DNA of 15,273 nt from JAPXSY01 sp034003585 (GCA_034003585.1 JAVEYH010000087.1:1-15273); one strand, 5' to 3'; positions 1 through 8,786 are shown, counted from the first letter of the stretch. A program made the numbers and translations. Notes: generated by a model not told the origin, from the sequence alone.

Positions 1-889
1 AGCGTTTGTGGGCCCAGAGGTACTGTTCCGGGTAGCGCCGGATCACCTCGCCCAGGCGCGCGTTGATCTCCGCGGTGAGCGCGCGGACATCCGCCTCCCG
101 GTCGCCGGTGGGTTGGAAGCGGATCGGGAGGCCGCTGACCATGCGGTAGCGGAAGAGCCCGTCGCGCACGAACCCGCCGACCAGGATCGGCGCGCCGGTC
201 TGGAGGTGCAGGCGCGCGGGAGAGGTGTGGGTGGAGGCGGGACGGCCCAGGAAGTCAACCGTCACGCCCTGCCTGGGGTTCGCGTGCTGGTCCATCACGA
301 GCGTCATGGCGGCGCCCTGGCGTTTCCAGGCGCGCAGCACGTCCGGCGAGAACCCCTTTTTTTTCGGGATGATGGTGATCTGTCCGCGGAAGTGGTGCCG
401 CTTGAGGAACCGTTCGACGAACGGGTTGTTCAGGGTACGGGCCACGGCGATCATCGGGCGGGTGCCGGAGAGGAGGGGCACGGCCGATTCCCAGGCACCG
501 AGGTGCCCCGTGAGGATGAGGATCGGGACGCCGGGCGATTCCAGCAGGAGGGAGAACGATTCGGCGGGGCCGTCGAAGGTGATGTGGTCGCGCCAGGTCC
601 CGGGCGTGATGACGCTTCCGACCTTGAGGGCCTCGCACAGGTGGCCCGCAAGATGGCCGAAGGCCTGACGCGCGATCCGGTCGGCTTCGGCCGGATCCTC
701 GGTGATACGCGCCTTCAGGATGTTCTCGACGGCCGTGCGCCGGCGCGCCGGGAACAGCGGGTAGGCGAGGGCGGTCAGGCGCGCGCCCAGGGTATAGGCC
801 CGCGATGCGGGGACCAGGCCGTAGAGCATGCCCAGGAGGCGGAGGGCGAGATATTCGAGATAGGCGGCGATTTTCTGGAGCGGGATCAT
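1..889 (-). CDS. LpxL/HtrB-family lipid A acyltransferase, C-terminus cut by window edge
   Basis: Inner-membrane acyltransferase of the LpxL/HtrB (lysophospholipid acyltransferase) family, which adds a secondary acyl chain to the Kdo-lipid A precursor during LPS synthesis. Translated from ATG at 889 the frame stays open to the window edge (296 residues seen; family usually about 290-310), so only a few residues are missing. Residues 10-45 form the usual N-terminal hydrophobic anchor. The catalytic HX4E motif is HLGAWE at 129-134. Further family signatures are MDQHA near 199-203, a VDFLGRPA segment at 211-218 followed by TSPARLHLQTGAPI, and PEQYLWAHKR at the visible end. The gene begins 10 bases after the stop of the TPR membrane protein, so it is probably the last visible gene of that operon. 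No Shine-Dalgarno is evident before the ATG, consistent with coupling to the upstream gene. The family is secure; which acyl position it modifies cannot be told. Confidence 0.9.
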   Translation of the reverse strand, partial: MIPLQKIAAYLEYLALRLLGMLYGLVPASRAYTLGARLTALAYPLFPARRRTAVENILKARITEDPAEADRIARQAFGHLAGHLCEALKVGSVITPGTWRDHITFDGPAESFSLLLESPGVPILILTGHLGAWESAVPLLSGTRPMIAVARTLNNPFVERFLKRHHFRGQITIIPKKKGFSPDVLRAWKRQGAAMTLVMDQHANPRQGVTVDFLGRPASTHTSPARLHLQTGAPILVGGFVRDGLFRYRMVSGLPIRFQPTGDREADVRALTAEINARLGEVIRRYPEQYLWAHKR

Positions 890-899
890 GCGGTACGGA

Positions 900-3800
900 T
901 TAGTTGGCGAGGTCACGGAGCAGTTGCTGTCTGAGGGGGTTGAGTTCCCGGAGGATGTGCCGGGGCAGGCGGGCTTCGTTCTCCAGCAGAGCGGAGATCG
1001 CCTCGGCGGCTTCACGGTGGTTGCGCTGCGCCATCCGGATGCGGATCAGCGTCAGGCGCGCGGAAAAGTCGGCGGGTTTAGCCCGGAGCACGGTGTCGAG
1101 GGCTTGGGAAGCCTCATCGGCGCGTCCGGTGGCCAGGAGCAGACGGGCCAGCGCGTGCCAGGCGGCGAGGCGCTGCGGCTCGTCGCCGAGCGCGCGCCGC
1201 AGGAACTTCTCGGCGAGGGCGTGGTCGCCTTTTTCCAGCAGGACCGTGCCGAGGCCCGCGAACGCCGGCGCGTTGCGCTCGGTCTCCAAACTCCGGCGGA
1301 AGAGATCTTCGGCGAGGTCCAGTTCGCCGCGGTCGAGCCGCACGCGTCCCCAGAGGTAGTTGGCGTAGGCGTGGTCGGGGTCCCGGCGCAGAACCGCGCA
1401 GGCGTCCTGTTCGCTGAAGGCGGGCACCTCCAGCACGTCGTCGAGCCGCAGGATCTCCTCGCGCAGGTCGTGGAGGTGGCGGTTCAGCTCCAGGGCGCGC
1501 AGGAAGTTCGCGCGCGCGGCGCGGTAGTGTTCGGGGCCGTTGTGCCGGAGCAGATGGCCGCGGATTTGGTACATGAGATAGTTCTCTTTTTTGCCGGAGG
1601 CGTTGCGCAGCACGGGAAAGACGCGCGTCTCGAGTTCGGGATACTCCCCCAGCCGCAGCAGGATCTCCGCCAGCAGACCCCACAATCCGATGTCGGCGGG
1701 GGCGGCGGCGAGCGCGGCGTTGAGGCGCTCGCGGGCCTGGGGCAGCTTGCCGTCGAGGATCAGGAGGGCCGCCTCGTGCCAGACCAGCTCGGCGGACGTG
1801 ACGCCGTTTTCCTTGGCCAGATCCATCCAGAGCCCGGCCTCGGGAAGGTTGCGGCGCTCGATAGCCAGCCGCGCCTTGTTCACCAGCGCGAACCGGTCCC
1901 GGTCGTCGAGATCCAGAAGCAGATTGAGCTGGAGGTCGGCCGTGTCGAACTCGTAGGTCTCCAGATGCTTGGCGATCGTCTGGTAGAGTTCCCGCTTTTT
2001 GTCGCGCAAGGCCAGGAAGGGATCCGGCTGATCGGGCGAGAGGGTGTGCGACAACTGCTGCAGCAGTCCGGACTTCGTCCAATAGCTCTTGCGGACCTGC
2101 TCCAGAATGTCCGGGGAGATCAGGGTCCCGGTTTGGGTCTGGACCGAGGCGGGGGTGAGCAGGTGGGTGCGGACCTGCTGCCGCGGGATCTCGCGCAGAC
2201 GCGTCTGCAGGGTGGGGAGCGCATCGGCGCGCAGGTTGTGGTGGAGCGCCAGGTGGTAGCGGTTCAGCAGCACGCTGAGGTTGTCGGGCATCAGCGTTTC
2301 GGTCTGCGCGAGCAGCTCCGCGGCCTCTTCCGGCCGCTTCTGTTCGGCGAAGAGGACCGCCAGCTCATTGCCGACGCAGGCCAGTTGCGCGGCGAGCGCC
2401 GCACGGATCGTGGCGAACAGGCGGATGCTGTCCGGGGTCGCGGGGAACAGGTGCGGTTGCAGGATCTCCGCGAAGGCCCGGTGCCGGTCGCGCAGCCGCG
2501 CGGGGTCCGCGGGCACGTCCCGCGGCAGACCGTTGAAAAAGACGCCGTTGGGCAGGGGGGTGAAGCCATTCTCGCGCCAGAAGACCGGAGTGCGGAACAG
2601 GGCGACGCGGGGGTAGGCGTTGGTTTCCCGGGTGAGCCATTCGCGCAGGAACGAGGCGGGCGAGAGGTCGGCCGCGTTCAGCAGCCGGGCCCGGATTCCG
2701 GCGAGGGAGGGGTCCTCGCGGATGGCGGCGCCGAGCTGTTTCGCGTTGGCGCCGTCCGGGGTCTCTTCCGTGTCGATGAACCGCAGCCGGTGCCCGTCCT
2801 GGAAGGCGCGCAGCATCAGGTGGTGCGTGAGGATGCGGCTGTTGACGATCCAGTCGCAGGAGCCCAGCGCGGCGTAGATGCGGTCGGTGACGGCATCGAC
2901 GAAAGCGCCCTCGCGCGGATCGATGTCCGTGAAACTGCGGAACGGCACCAGGCACGCGAGCGCCAGCAGGGGCCAGCAGAGCCACCGCCCGATACGGCAG
3001 ACGAGGGGATGGTCGCGGTATTCGTAATAATCGAGATCCTCGGACAACTGCTCTTCGAACATCTCGCGCATCAGATACCAGACGGCGATCAGCAGACCGG
3101 TCAGGAAGGCGACGAGCGTGGAGCTGAAGACCGGGATGCGGGAGGTCATGCGCGCGATCGCCCAGGGCGACACGCGCAGGTTGAGCAGGCTGGGGATGAG
3201 TGTGGCGGCCAGCGTGAGCTGCATCAGGAACAGCAGCGGCGTGCGCTTGCGGAAGGAAAAGGCGAAAATGAACAGCGCGATCGCGCAGGGCAAGAGCAAC
3301 TGCATGAAGGTGTAGCTCCAGCCGAAGCTGGGCACCCAGCCGGCCAGCTCGTCCAGCATGGTCGCGGTCAAGACGTTCAGGATCGGGCGCGGCGCCGGGA
3401 TGGGGATTGCGGCGCACAAGGCGCTGGCGCGCCACAGGAGTGTGCCTCCCGTGAGGAACCCGGTCAGACCGGTCAGCACCACAGCCAGCGTACGGTAGAA
3501 GGTGGCGTGCTCGTTCAGCAGGAGCGAACGCAGCAGGAATCCGCTTCCTACCGGGAGGAGCAGCAGGAAGAGCGGGGACTCCACGCAGCAGACCGCCAGC
3601 AGAAAAGCGGAGGCGAACAGAAAGAAGGGGTGGGCTTTCTGGTCATAGGCGATCAGCAGATTCAGGAGCAGAAAGAAGAGGGCGAGATCAAAGGCGAAGG
3701 GGTAGAGACGGGTCGCGGCGATCCAGAACGGCCCGCTGAAGGCGAAGACGATGGCGGCGCCCATGCCGCCGAGGGCCGCGGCGCGCGCGCTGCGCCAGTT

Positions 3801-4280
3801 GTGGGCCTGGACCGACGCGGGCAGGAGCGGCGTCCCGCTGGCGGGCAGCGGGAAGGGCGTGGGGTCGCGGTCCGGTTCCCCATCCTCCTCCGGCGAGGCG
3901 TCCGCGCCGGGAGGCAGGACCGCCATGCTGCCGCCGGGATTCTCCGCGGCCCAGATGAAAATCAGCCGCGCGGTCAGCAGATAAAAGAGGGTGGCGGCCA
4001 ACGTGCCGCAGGCGGCGCAGAAGAGGTTGAGCCGCACGGGCAGGGTGGCGTAAGGCAACTGCGCGATCGGCCGGAGGACCAGACTGAACAGCGGATGCGC
4101 CAGATCGTTCTGCTGGCAGAGGCCGGCGGCCATCGCGGTCAGGAATGCCGGGGTCCCGGGGTAGAGGTGGCGGAAGAGCGTCACCGCATACACTGCGGCC
4201 GTCAGCAGCGTCACGACCGGCATGAAAAAGCGGATCAGCCGCCAGGGGGTTGTGAAAAACGCGCGTTTACGGGACGCCAT
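900..4280 (-). CDS. Polytopic membrane protein with degenerate DUF2723 (PMT/GT-C-like) N-terminus and TPR C-terminus
   Basis: A 1126-residue protein. Residues 1-450 are polytopic membrane (hydrophobic stretches near 18-38, 84-110, 166-210, 218-250, 262-283, 322-342, 349-366, 386-404, 432-448) with a charged Pro/Asp/Glu-rich loop at about 115-155. The layout resembles DUF2723 (PF11028), a GT-C-like family related to protein O-mannosyltransferases: a HP-containing loop then RLNLFCA (about 62-89), and FSGPFWIAATRLYPF at 181-195, matching the family's FS..FW..A.E.EVY block. The acidic residues of those blocks are absent (YPGTPAF at 40-46 and TRLYPF), so catalysis is doubtful. Residues about 450-1126 are soluble, with helical tetratricopeptide repeats clearest from about 950 to the end (alanine/leucine pairs such as GDHALAEKFLRRAL and GRADEASQALDTVL). 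Start: GAGG lies 7 bases before the ATG and overlaps the stop of the beta-helix gene, leaving a 9-base gap. Function is unknown; a scaffold or sugar-transfer role in the envelope is inference. Confidence 0.8.
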   Translation of the reverse strand: MASRKRAFFTTPWRLIRFFMPVVTLLTAAVYAVTLFRHLYPGTPAFLTAMAAGLCQQNDLAHPLFSLVLRPIAQLPYATLPVRLNLFCAACGTLAATLFYLLTARLIFIWAAENPGGSMAVLPPGADASPEEDGEPDRDPTPFPLPASGTPLLPASVQAHNWRSARAAALGGMGAAIVFAFSGPFWIAATRLYPFAFDLALFFLLLNLLIAYDQKAHPFFLFASAFLLAVCCVESPLFLLLLPVGSGFLLRSLLLNEHATFYRTLAVVLTGLTGFLTGGTLLWRASALCAAIPIPAPRPILNVLTATMLDELAGWVPSFGWSYTFMQLLLPCAIALFIFAFSFRKRTPLLFLMQLTLAATLIPSLLNLRVSPWAIARMTSRIPVFSSTLVAFLTGLLIAVWYLMREMFEEQLSEDLDYYEYRDHPLVCRIGRWLCWPLLALACLVPFRSFTDIDPREGAFVDAVTDRIYAALGSCDWIVNSRILTHHLMLRAFQDGHRLRFIDTEETPDGANAKQLGAAIREDPSLAGIRARLLNAADLSPASFLREWLTRETNAYPRVALFRTPVFWRENGFTPLPNGVFFNGLPRDVPADPARLRDRHRAFAEILQPHLFPATPDSIRLFATIRAALAAQLACVGNELAVLFAEQKRPEEAAELLAQTETLMPDNLSVLLNRYHLALHHNLRADALPTLQTRLREIPRQQVRTHLLTPASVQTQTGTLISPDILEQVRKSYWTKSGLLQQLSHTLSPDQPDPFLALRDKKRELYQTIAKHLETYEFDTADLQLNLLLDLDDRDRFALVNKARLAIERRNLPEAGLWMDLAKENGVTSAELVWHEAALLILDGKLPQARERLNAALAAAPADIGLWGLLAEILLRLGEYPELETRVFPVLRNASGKKENYLMYQIRGHLLRHNGPEHYRAARANFLRALELNRHLHDLREEILRLDDVLEVPAFSEQDACAVLRRDPDHAYANYLWGRVRLDRGELDLAEDLFRRSLETERNAPAFAGLGTVLLEKGDHALAEKFLRRALGDEPQRLAAWHALARLLLATGRADEASQALDTVLRAKPADFSARLTLIRIRMAQRNHREAAEAISALLENEARLPRHILRELNPLRQQLLRDLAN

Positions 4281-4289
4281 GGTCTTGCC

Positions 4290-6443
4290 TCACCGGAGCG
4301 CTCTGCGGCGCCATGCGCGGTCACCGTACACGCCCGCGCGGGAGAAATCGAACGTACGGAAGCCGATCTTCTCCGCGGGCGATCCGCGCCGCAGGCGGAA
4401 GTCGCGTTCCGCGGCATTCGCGAACAGCGGGTCCGCCACCAGCCCGCCCGTGTCGCGTCCCATGGCCTGCCATTCGGCGAAGGTCATGCCTTTGAAATCG
4501 ACCGGCCCGTCCGTCCGCCACCACAGGTTGCTCTGCCAATCCACCTTGGCCTGGACGGAACGGGTATAGCGGGTGTCGCTGAAGTTCGGGGCGTCTTCCC
4601 AGAGGATGATGTTGCGCTCGACGGTCAGCGAGCGGTGCGGCTCCACCCTTGTGACCGCCACCTGGCACTCGCGGCTGAAGGCGAGGATGTTGTTGCGCAG
4701 CACGTTGTCGCGGCCGTAATGCTGGTGGAACGAGCCGTCCTTGGTGTCGTACACGAGATTGTTTTCGAAGACGATGCCCTCCGAACCCTCGTCCGGATAG
4801 AGCCCCCATCCGCCGTACGTGTAGGAGTCCACACGAAAGATCACGTTGTTGCTGATGCAGGTGCCGAAACTGGTTCCCAGCGTGTAAATGCCGCCCATGT
4901 CGCCCAGCATGCGCTGCCCGATCGTGTGGATGCGGTTGAAGGCGATGGTGTTGCGCTGCGCCGCGCTGCCGCTGTATCCCCAGACCCAGCCCACGGAGAC
5001 GCCGGTGTAGAAATGGTCGCTGATCTCGCAGTGGGTGACGCGGTTGTCGGGGCTGTGGCCGATCCAGACGGCGGTGGCGCTCGCGTGGAGGCGCCCGCCG
5101 TGCGTGATGATGCAGTTGTCGACCGTGTTGAACGCGGTGCTGAAGGAGGTGAGCGCCCGGACTGCGGCGTTGGTGCTCGCGCTCAGGCCCTTGGCGCCGG
5201 GATCACCGATGCGGATGCCGCCTCCGCCCAAATCGGTGAGCGCGCACTGCTCCACCCGGTTGCTGACGCAGCCCGCGCGGAACCAGAGGCCGTATTCGCC
5301 GGTGTGCGCGATGTCGCAGCGCCGGAAGGTGATCTGGTGCGCGCCGTCCGCCATGATCGCCGCCTCGGTGTGCGCGGCCGCCTGGCGGGGCTCGAACTGG
5401 GTGGGGCCGGGCGCGTCCAGAGGGCCGCGGATGTCGTCGGGCAGGAGCGCGCAGGCGATCTGGTCGGCGCGGCGCGGCGAGTCGGTGTGGAGGAAGCCGA
5501 GGTCTTCAAAGGTGAGGTGCCGCACAAAGGAGCCCGTGGCCGGGTCGCCCTGAAAGACGACCAGCGTCTTGACCCCGGGGATCGGCGCCACGACCTCGGC
5601 GCGTTCGGGCCGTTCGCCCGGCAGCGGCAGGTAGTGGAGTTTGCGGTTGACGCCGTCGTAGAACCACTCGCCCGGCGCGTCGAGCGCCGAACGGACGTTC
5701 TCGACGTAGTAGAGGGAGTTGGTCTGCCACTTGTTCCAATGCTTCCAGGGCGCGCCCTGGGTGAGGAGCATCGCCTGTCCGGCGTCAAAGCCGGCGACGA
5801 TGCGGCGCGTGGTGTCCCATTTGTGGTGGACCACCACTTGGGCGAAGCGCAACTCCGGTTTGGGGGTGCGCGCCAGCGGGTCGAGATCGCCGGGGCGTCC
5901 GAGGACCGCAGCCCGGGCATAGACCCCGCGCGGGGAGGCGTTGGTCAGGATCGTCTGTTGCACGGCGGCGGGATGGAAGAACCCGCGGTTGGGATGCCGC
6001 GCGCGCGCGGCGCGCCGGCCGTTGACGTGCAACTGCTCGAAATAGAGGGGCGCGCCGCCGGCGTCGCGCGGGATCTCCGCCAGCCACCGGCCGTCCGGCT
6101 GCACCTGCCAGCCGGTAATCACTCGGCCGCCGCACAGGCGCGACCGGTCCGCGCCCCGGCCGCGGTAGGTGACCGGCGCGTCGGCGGTCCCGGAGTCCTC
6201 GGGGCCGAACACGATCGGCTCGCCCACCGTGTGGAACCCCTCGGCGAGATGCACGGTCCACGCCTCCGAACGGCCGGCCTTCCGCGCCGCGCGGATCGCG
6301 TCGCGCGCCTGCGTCAGCGAGAGGAACGGATGGCGGCGCGAACCGTCGGGCGGTTCAGCGGATTTCGCGGCGGCAGCGACGTACAGGTCGGCGGCGCCGA
6401 GTCCGGAGGCGAGCAGGCAGCAGAGCAGCAACGGTGTTTTCAT
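4290..6443 (-). CDS. Secreted right-handed parallel beta-helix protein, GH141-like
   Basis: A 717-residue exported protein. A lipoprotein-less signal peptide covers roughly residues 1-18 (MKTPLLLCCLLASGLGAADL). Next comes the segment typical of large bacterial beta-helix glycosidases: a LYVAAAA start, HPFLSLTQARDAIRAAR at about 38-54, an EQLHVNGRRAARARHPN block, VVHHKWDTTRRIV, and a VENVRSALDAPGEWFYD block, followed by right-handed beta-helix coils to about residue 650 (runs such as NCIITHGG, NRVTHCEISDHFYTGVSVGW, NNVIFRV, NNLVYDTKDG, RNNILAFS). This architecture matches the GH141 group, whose characterised members include alpha-L-fucosidase and xylanase, but substrate cannot be read from sequence. 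It starts 27 bases after the kduI stop and ends 9 bases before the membrane/TPR gene, so it sits in the same operon. No Shine-Dalgarno is visible before its ATG. Uronate-containing polysaccharide as substrate is inferred from the kduI neighbour. Confidence 0.85.
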   Translation of the reverse strand: MKTPLLLCCLLASGLGAADLYVAAAAKSAEPPDGSRRHPFLSLTQARDAIRAARKAGRSEAWTVHLAEGFHTVGEPIVFGPEDSGTADAPVTYRGRGADRSRLCGGRVITGWQVQPDGRWLAEIPRDAGGAPLYFEQLHVNGRRAARARHPNRGFFHPAAVQQTILTNASPRGVYARAAVLGRPGDLDPLARTPKPELRFAQVVVHHKWDTTRRIVAGFDAGQAMLLTQGAPWKHWNKWQTNSLYYVENVRSALDAPGEWFYDGVNRKLHYLPLPGERPERAEVVAPIPGVKTLVVFQGDPATGSFVRHLTFEDLGFLHTDSPRRADQIACALLPDDIRGPLDAPGPTQFEPRQAAAHTEAAIMADGAHQITFRRCDIAHTGEYGLWFRAGCVSNRVEQCALTDLGGGGIRIGDPGAKGLSASTNAAVRALTSFSTAFNTVDNCIITHGGRLHASATAVWIGHSPDNRVTHCEISDHFYTGVSVGWVWGYSGSAAQRNTIAFNRIHTIGQRMLGDMGGIYTLGTSFGTCISNNVIFRVDSYTYGGWGLYPDEGSEGIVFENNLVYDTKDGSFHQHYGRDNVLRNNILAFSRECQVAVTRVEPHRSLTVERNIILWEDAPNFSDTRYTRSVQAKVDWQSNLWWRTDGPVDFKGMTFAEWQAMGRDTGGLVADPLFANAAERDFRLRRGSPAEKIGFRTFDFSRAGVYGDRAWRRRALR

Positions 6444-6470
6444 AATGTGACGCGCATTCGGGTTGAAGGG

Positions 6471-7301
6471 TTAACGGAAGGAGGCGAGATCACATTTGTC
6501 CATGTCGTCGAACTCCTGATTCTCGCCGCCCATGGCCCAGACAAAGGCGTACCCGCCGGTACCCGCGCCGCAGTGGACCGACCAGGCGGGCGAGAGCACG
6601 GCCTGCTTCTCGCGCAGCAGCACGTGCCGCGTCTCGTCCGGCTCGCCGAGCAGATGCAGGACCGCACCGTTCGGCGGCAGGTCGAAATAGCAGTACACCT
6701 CGGTGCGGCGGCCATGCGTGTGGGGCGGGAAGGAATTCCACACGCTGCCCTCATGCAGTTCGGTGAACCCCATGACGAGCTGGCAGCTCCGGATGAATCC
6801 CGGCCGGATATACTGATGGAGGGTGCGGCGGTTCGACTCCGCAAGCGTGCCGAGTTCGATGCGGTTGGCATCCTTGAGCCCCGCTTTCACGGTCGGATAA
6901 TCGGCATGCGCGGGATAGGAGACCAGATAGAAGTGCGCCGGTTTCTGGGGATTGGCGCTGGAGAAGAGGAGGCCGCGGCTGCCGCGCCGGATGTAGAGGC
7001 ATTCGCGCCGCGCCAGGGCGTACTCGGTGCCGTCCACCACCACGGTGCCGGGCTCGCCGAGATTGAGGATCCCGACCTCGCGGCGCTCGCAGAAATAGGA
7101 GCAGGCCATCTCGCGGCCGCCCGTCAGCTCCAGCTCCTCGGTTTCGGGAACGATCCCGCCGACCACCGCGCGGTCCGCGTCCGTGTAGACCAGACTGACC
7201 TGGCCGGGCCGGAACAGATCCCCGATCACGAAGCGGCTGCGCAGCTCGTCCGTGGTCATGCGGCGATAGGATTGGCGGTCGGCCGTCTCGATGTTTCTCA
7301 T
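6471..7301 (-). CDS. kduI: 4-deoxy-L-threo-5-hexosulose-uronate ketol-isomerase (KduI)
   Basis: Cytoplasmic isomerase converting 5-keto-4-deoxyuronate (the product of unsaturated oligouronate breakdown from pectin or glycosaminoglycans) to 3-deoxy-D-glycero-2,5-hexodiulosonate. It is full length at 276 residues (E. coli KduI is 278). The zinc ligands of the cupin fold are in place: H194 and H196 in PPHTH, E201 in RRTEVYCYFDLP, and H243 in WSVHCGAGT, each two positions below the E. coli numbering. The C-terminal WAMGGENQ and DDMD blocks are also present. The start is supported by AGGAG 5 bases before the ATG. It heads the visible minus-strand operon with the beta-helix enzyme. The next pathway enzyme, KduD, is not in the window and may lie beyond the assembly gap 26 bases upstream. 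The TGA of whatever reading frame enters from the gap overlaps this ATG, but that frame cannot be assigned. Confidence 0.96.
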   Translation of the reverse strand: MRNIETADRQSYRRMTTDELRSRFVIGDLFRPGQVSLVYTDADRAVVGGIVPETEELELTGGREMACSYFCERREVGILNLGEPGTVVVDGTEYALARRECLYIRRGSRGLLFSSANPQKPAHFYLVSYPAHADYPTVKAGLKDANRIELGTLAESNRRTLHQYIRPGFIRSCQLVMGFTELHEGSVWNSFPPHTHGRRTEVYCYFDLPPNGAVLHLLGEPDETRHVLLREKQAVLSPAWSVHCGAGTGGYAFVWAMGGENQEFDDMDKCDLASFR

Positions 7302-7327
7302 GGCGTCTCCTGATCTACGTTTCCGAA

Positions 7328-7427
7328 NNNNNNNNNNNNNNNNNNNNNNNNNNNNNNNNNNNNNNNNNNNNNNNNNNNNNNNNNNNNNNNNNNNNNNNNN
7401 NNNNNNNNNNNNNNNNNNNNNNNNNNN
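7328..7427. other. Assembly gap, exactly 100 N
   Basis: A run of exactly 100 undetermined bases, the conventional placeholder for a scaffold gap of unknown size. It cuts hydF after codon 366 and hides the region upstream of kduI. Any reading frame drawn across it, such as one joining HydF to the last nine residues before the kduI start, is artificial because the true length and phase are unknown. Confidence 0.98.
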
Positions 7428-8527
7428 CGGTAGTGCATCTCGCGGCGGTTGAGCATACAGGCGCCGCAATGGACGATGAGCGCGTAGGAGGAAAGGTCAC
7501 GCGGATATTTCATGCCGCTCGTGTGCTCATAGACCAGGTTGCGGCCGGTGTGCCGGAGCAGCCACCGCGGGATCTTGACCGTGCCGATGTCGTCGCACTG
7601 CCGGTGGTGTGTGCACCCTTCGGCGACCAGCACGCGGTCACCGTCCTTCAGCGCCGCGACCGCTTGCGCGCCGCGCACCTGCTCCGCCAAATCGCCTTTG
7701 TAGCGCGAGAAGAGGATCGAGAAGGAGGTCAGCGGCACCTCGCGCGGGGTTTCGGCCGCCACTTTTTCAAAGGCCTGCGAATCGGTGATGACCAGCCGCG
7801 GGGGCCGGGCGAGCGCGGCGAGCGCGGCGCGCAGTTCGAATTCGCGTGTGACCAGCGCCAGCGCGCCAGCCTCCAGGATGTCGCGCACGGTCTGCTGCTG
7901 CGGCAGGATCAGGCGCCCCTTGGGCGCGGCGGAGTCGATCGGCGTGACCAGCACAACGAGGTCGTTTGGGCGCAGCAGGTCGCCGACCAGCCGTTCCGCC
8001 TCGTCCTCCGGTGCGGCCTTGACCAGCGCCAGCTTGAGATCCTCCATGCCCGCGCGCGTGACGGAGGAGACCGCGAGTACCGGCGTCTTGCACATCTCGG
8101 CGGCCTGGCGCAGCGCCTCGGGCGATGGCGGCAGGAGGTCCGCCTTGTTGAAGACCGTCAGCAGCGGGATGTTCTTGGCGCGCACCAGCGCGAGGATCTC
8201 GCGCTCGCAGTCGCCGATGCCGGAGTCCGCCTCCAGCACCAGGATCGCCACGTCGGTCTTGTTCAGCACGTCGCGCGTGCGCTCGACACGCAGCGCGCCC
8301 AGCGCGCCCTCGTCATCCAGTCCGGGCGTGTCAATGATCAGGATCGGCCCGAGCGGCAGGAGTTCCATCGCCTTGCGGACCGGATCGGTGGTGGTGCCTT
8401 TGACCGCCGAGACGATCGAGACCTCCTGGCCGGTGAGCGCGTTGATCAGGCTGGACTTGCCGACATTGCGCCGGCCGAAGAGCGCGATGTGCACGCGCTC
8501 GCCTTGGGGGGTATCGTTGAGGCTCAT
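7428..8527 (-). CDS. hydF: [FeFe]-hydrogenase H-cluster maturation GTPase HydF, 3' end lost in assembly gap
   Basis: Scaffold GTPase on which the diiron subcluster of [FeFe]-hydrogenase is built before transfer to HydA, working with the radical-SAM enzymes HydE and HydG. 366 residues are readable. The N-terminus MSLNDTP is typical of the family. GTPase motifs: P-loop GRRNVGKSS at 18-26, DTPG at 66-69, NKAD at 127-130. The middle dimerisation domain follows, then the Fe-S cluster domain with C305 in EGCTHHRQCDD and the H353-C354-x-x-C357 pair in IVHCGACMLN. The sequence stops at NRREMHY, so roughly 35-40 C-terminal residues of the usual 400 or so fall in the gap. The region before the ATG is pyrimidine-rich with no Shine-Dalgarno, but a strong promoter lies 35-64 bases upstream. 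hydE, hydG and the hydrogenase itself are not in the window. The family assignment is firm. Confidence 0.96.
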
Positions 8528-8561
8528 AGTAGGGGGAGGGGGTGTTGGACTGAAGGGTGCC

Positions 8562-8591
8562 AGTATAAAGGGGTCAGGACGGGAGCGTCAA
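8562..8591 (-). promoter_or_regulatory. Sigma70-type promoter of hydF
   Basis: Read on the minus strand, TTGACG (8591-8586) and TATACT (8567-8562) are separated by 18 bases; each hexamer matches consensus at five of six positions. Transcription would start near 8555, giving a leader of about 28 bases before the hydF ATG at 8527. The spacer contains one copy of the AAAGGGGTCAGG motif seen again at 8789. Confidence 0.65.
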
Positions 8592-8699
8592 CGCAAGGAT
8601 TGGGGGAGCAGGGAGTCGGCTGCTGACGATAGACCCGGCACGTAAAGGATAAGGGGCAGGAAACGTCGGGGTCGGCATCGCGCGCGGCCTTTTCTCCAT

Positions 8700-8748
8700 G
8701 CGGGCGGGGACGCCCGCGCTCCCGACTCGGCCACGCGCAGACTGCGCG
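8700..8748. repeat. Pair of GC-rich palindromes
   Basis: Two perfect stems sit 16 bases apart. GCGGGCG (8700-8706) pairs with CGCCCGC (8711-8717) around a GGGA loop, and CGCGCAG (8734-8740) pairs with CTGCGCG (8742-8748) around a single A. The context, a GCGGGCGGGGACGCCCGCGC core followed by TCCC, resembles short GC-rich intergenic repeats of PVC-type genomes, but only one copy is present here, so dispersal is not shown. Confidence 0.4.
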
Positions 8749-8786
8749 CCCCGTTCACGCTGCCCCCGCCGCCAGCCGATTACGGG

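Noticed and set aside
8..934. A 308-codon plus-strand frame at the left edge
   Set aside because: It is antisense to the LpxL-family gene, whose HX4E and downstream motifs are clear on the minus strand.
888..7313. A 2141-codon open frame on the plus strand
   Set aside because: It lies antisense to three well-supported genes and its translation is a low-complexity Arg/Gln/Glu/Gly/Val mix with no domain. Long antisense frames arise in GC-rich DNA when the genes share a phase; no ribosome site supports it.
7433..8645. Two plus-strand frames opposite hydF
   Set aside because: Both are shadows of hydF; HydF motifs are complete on the minus strand.
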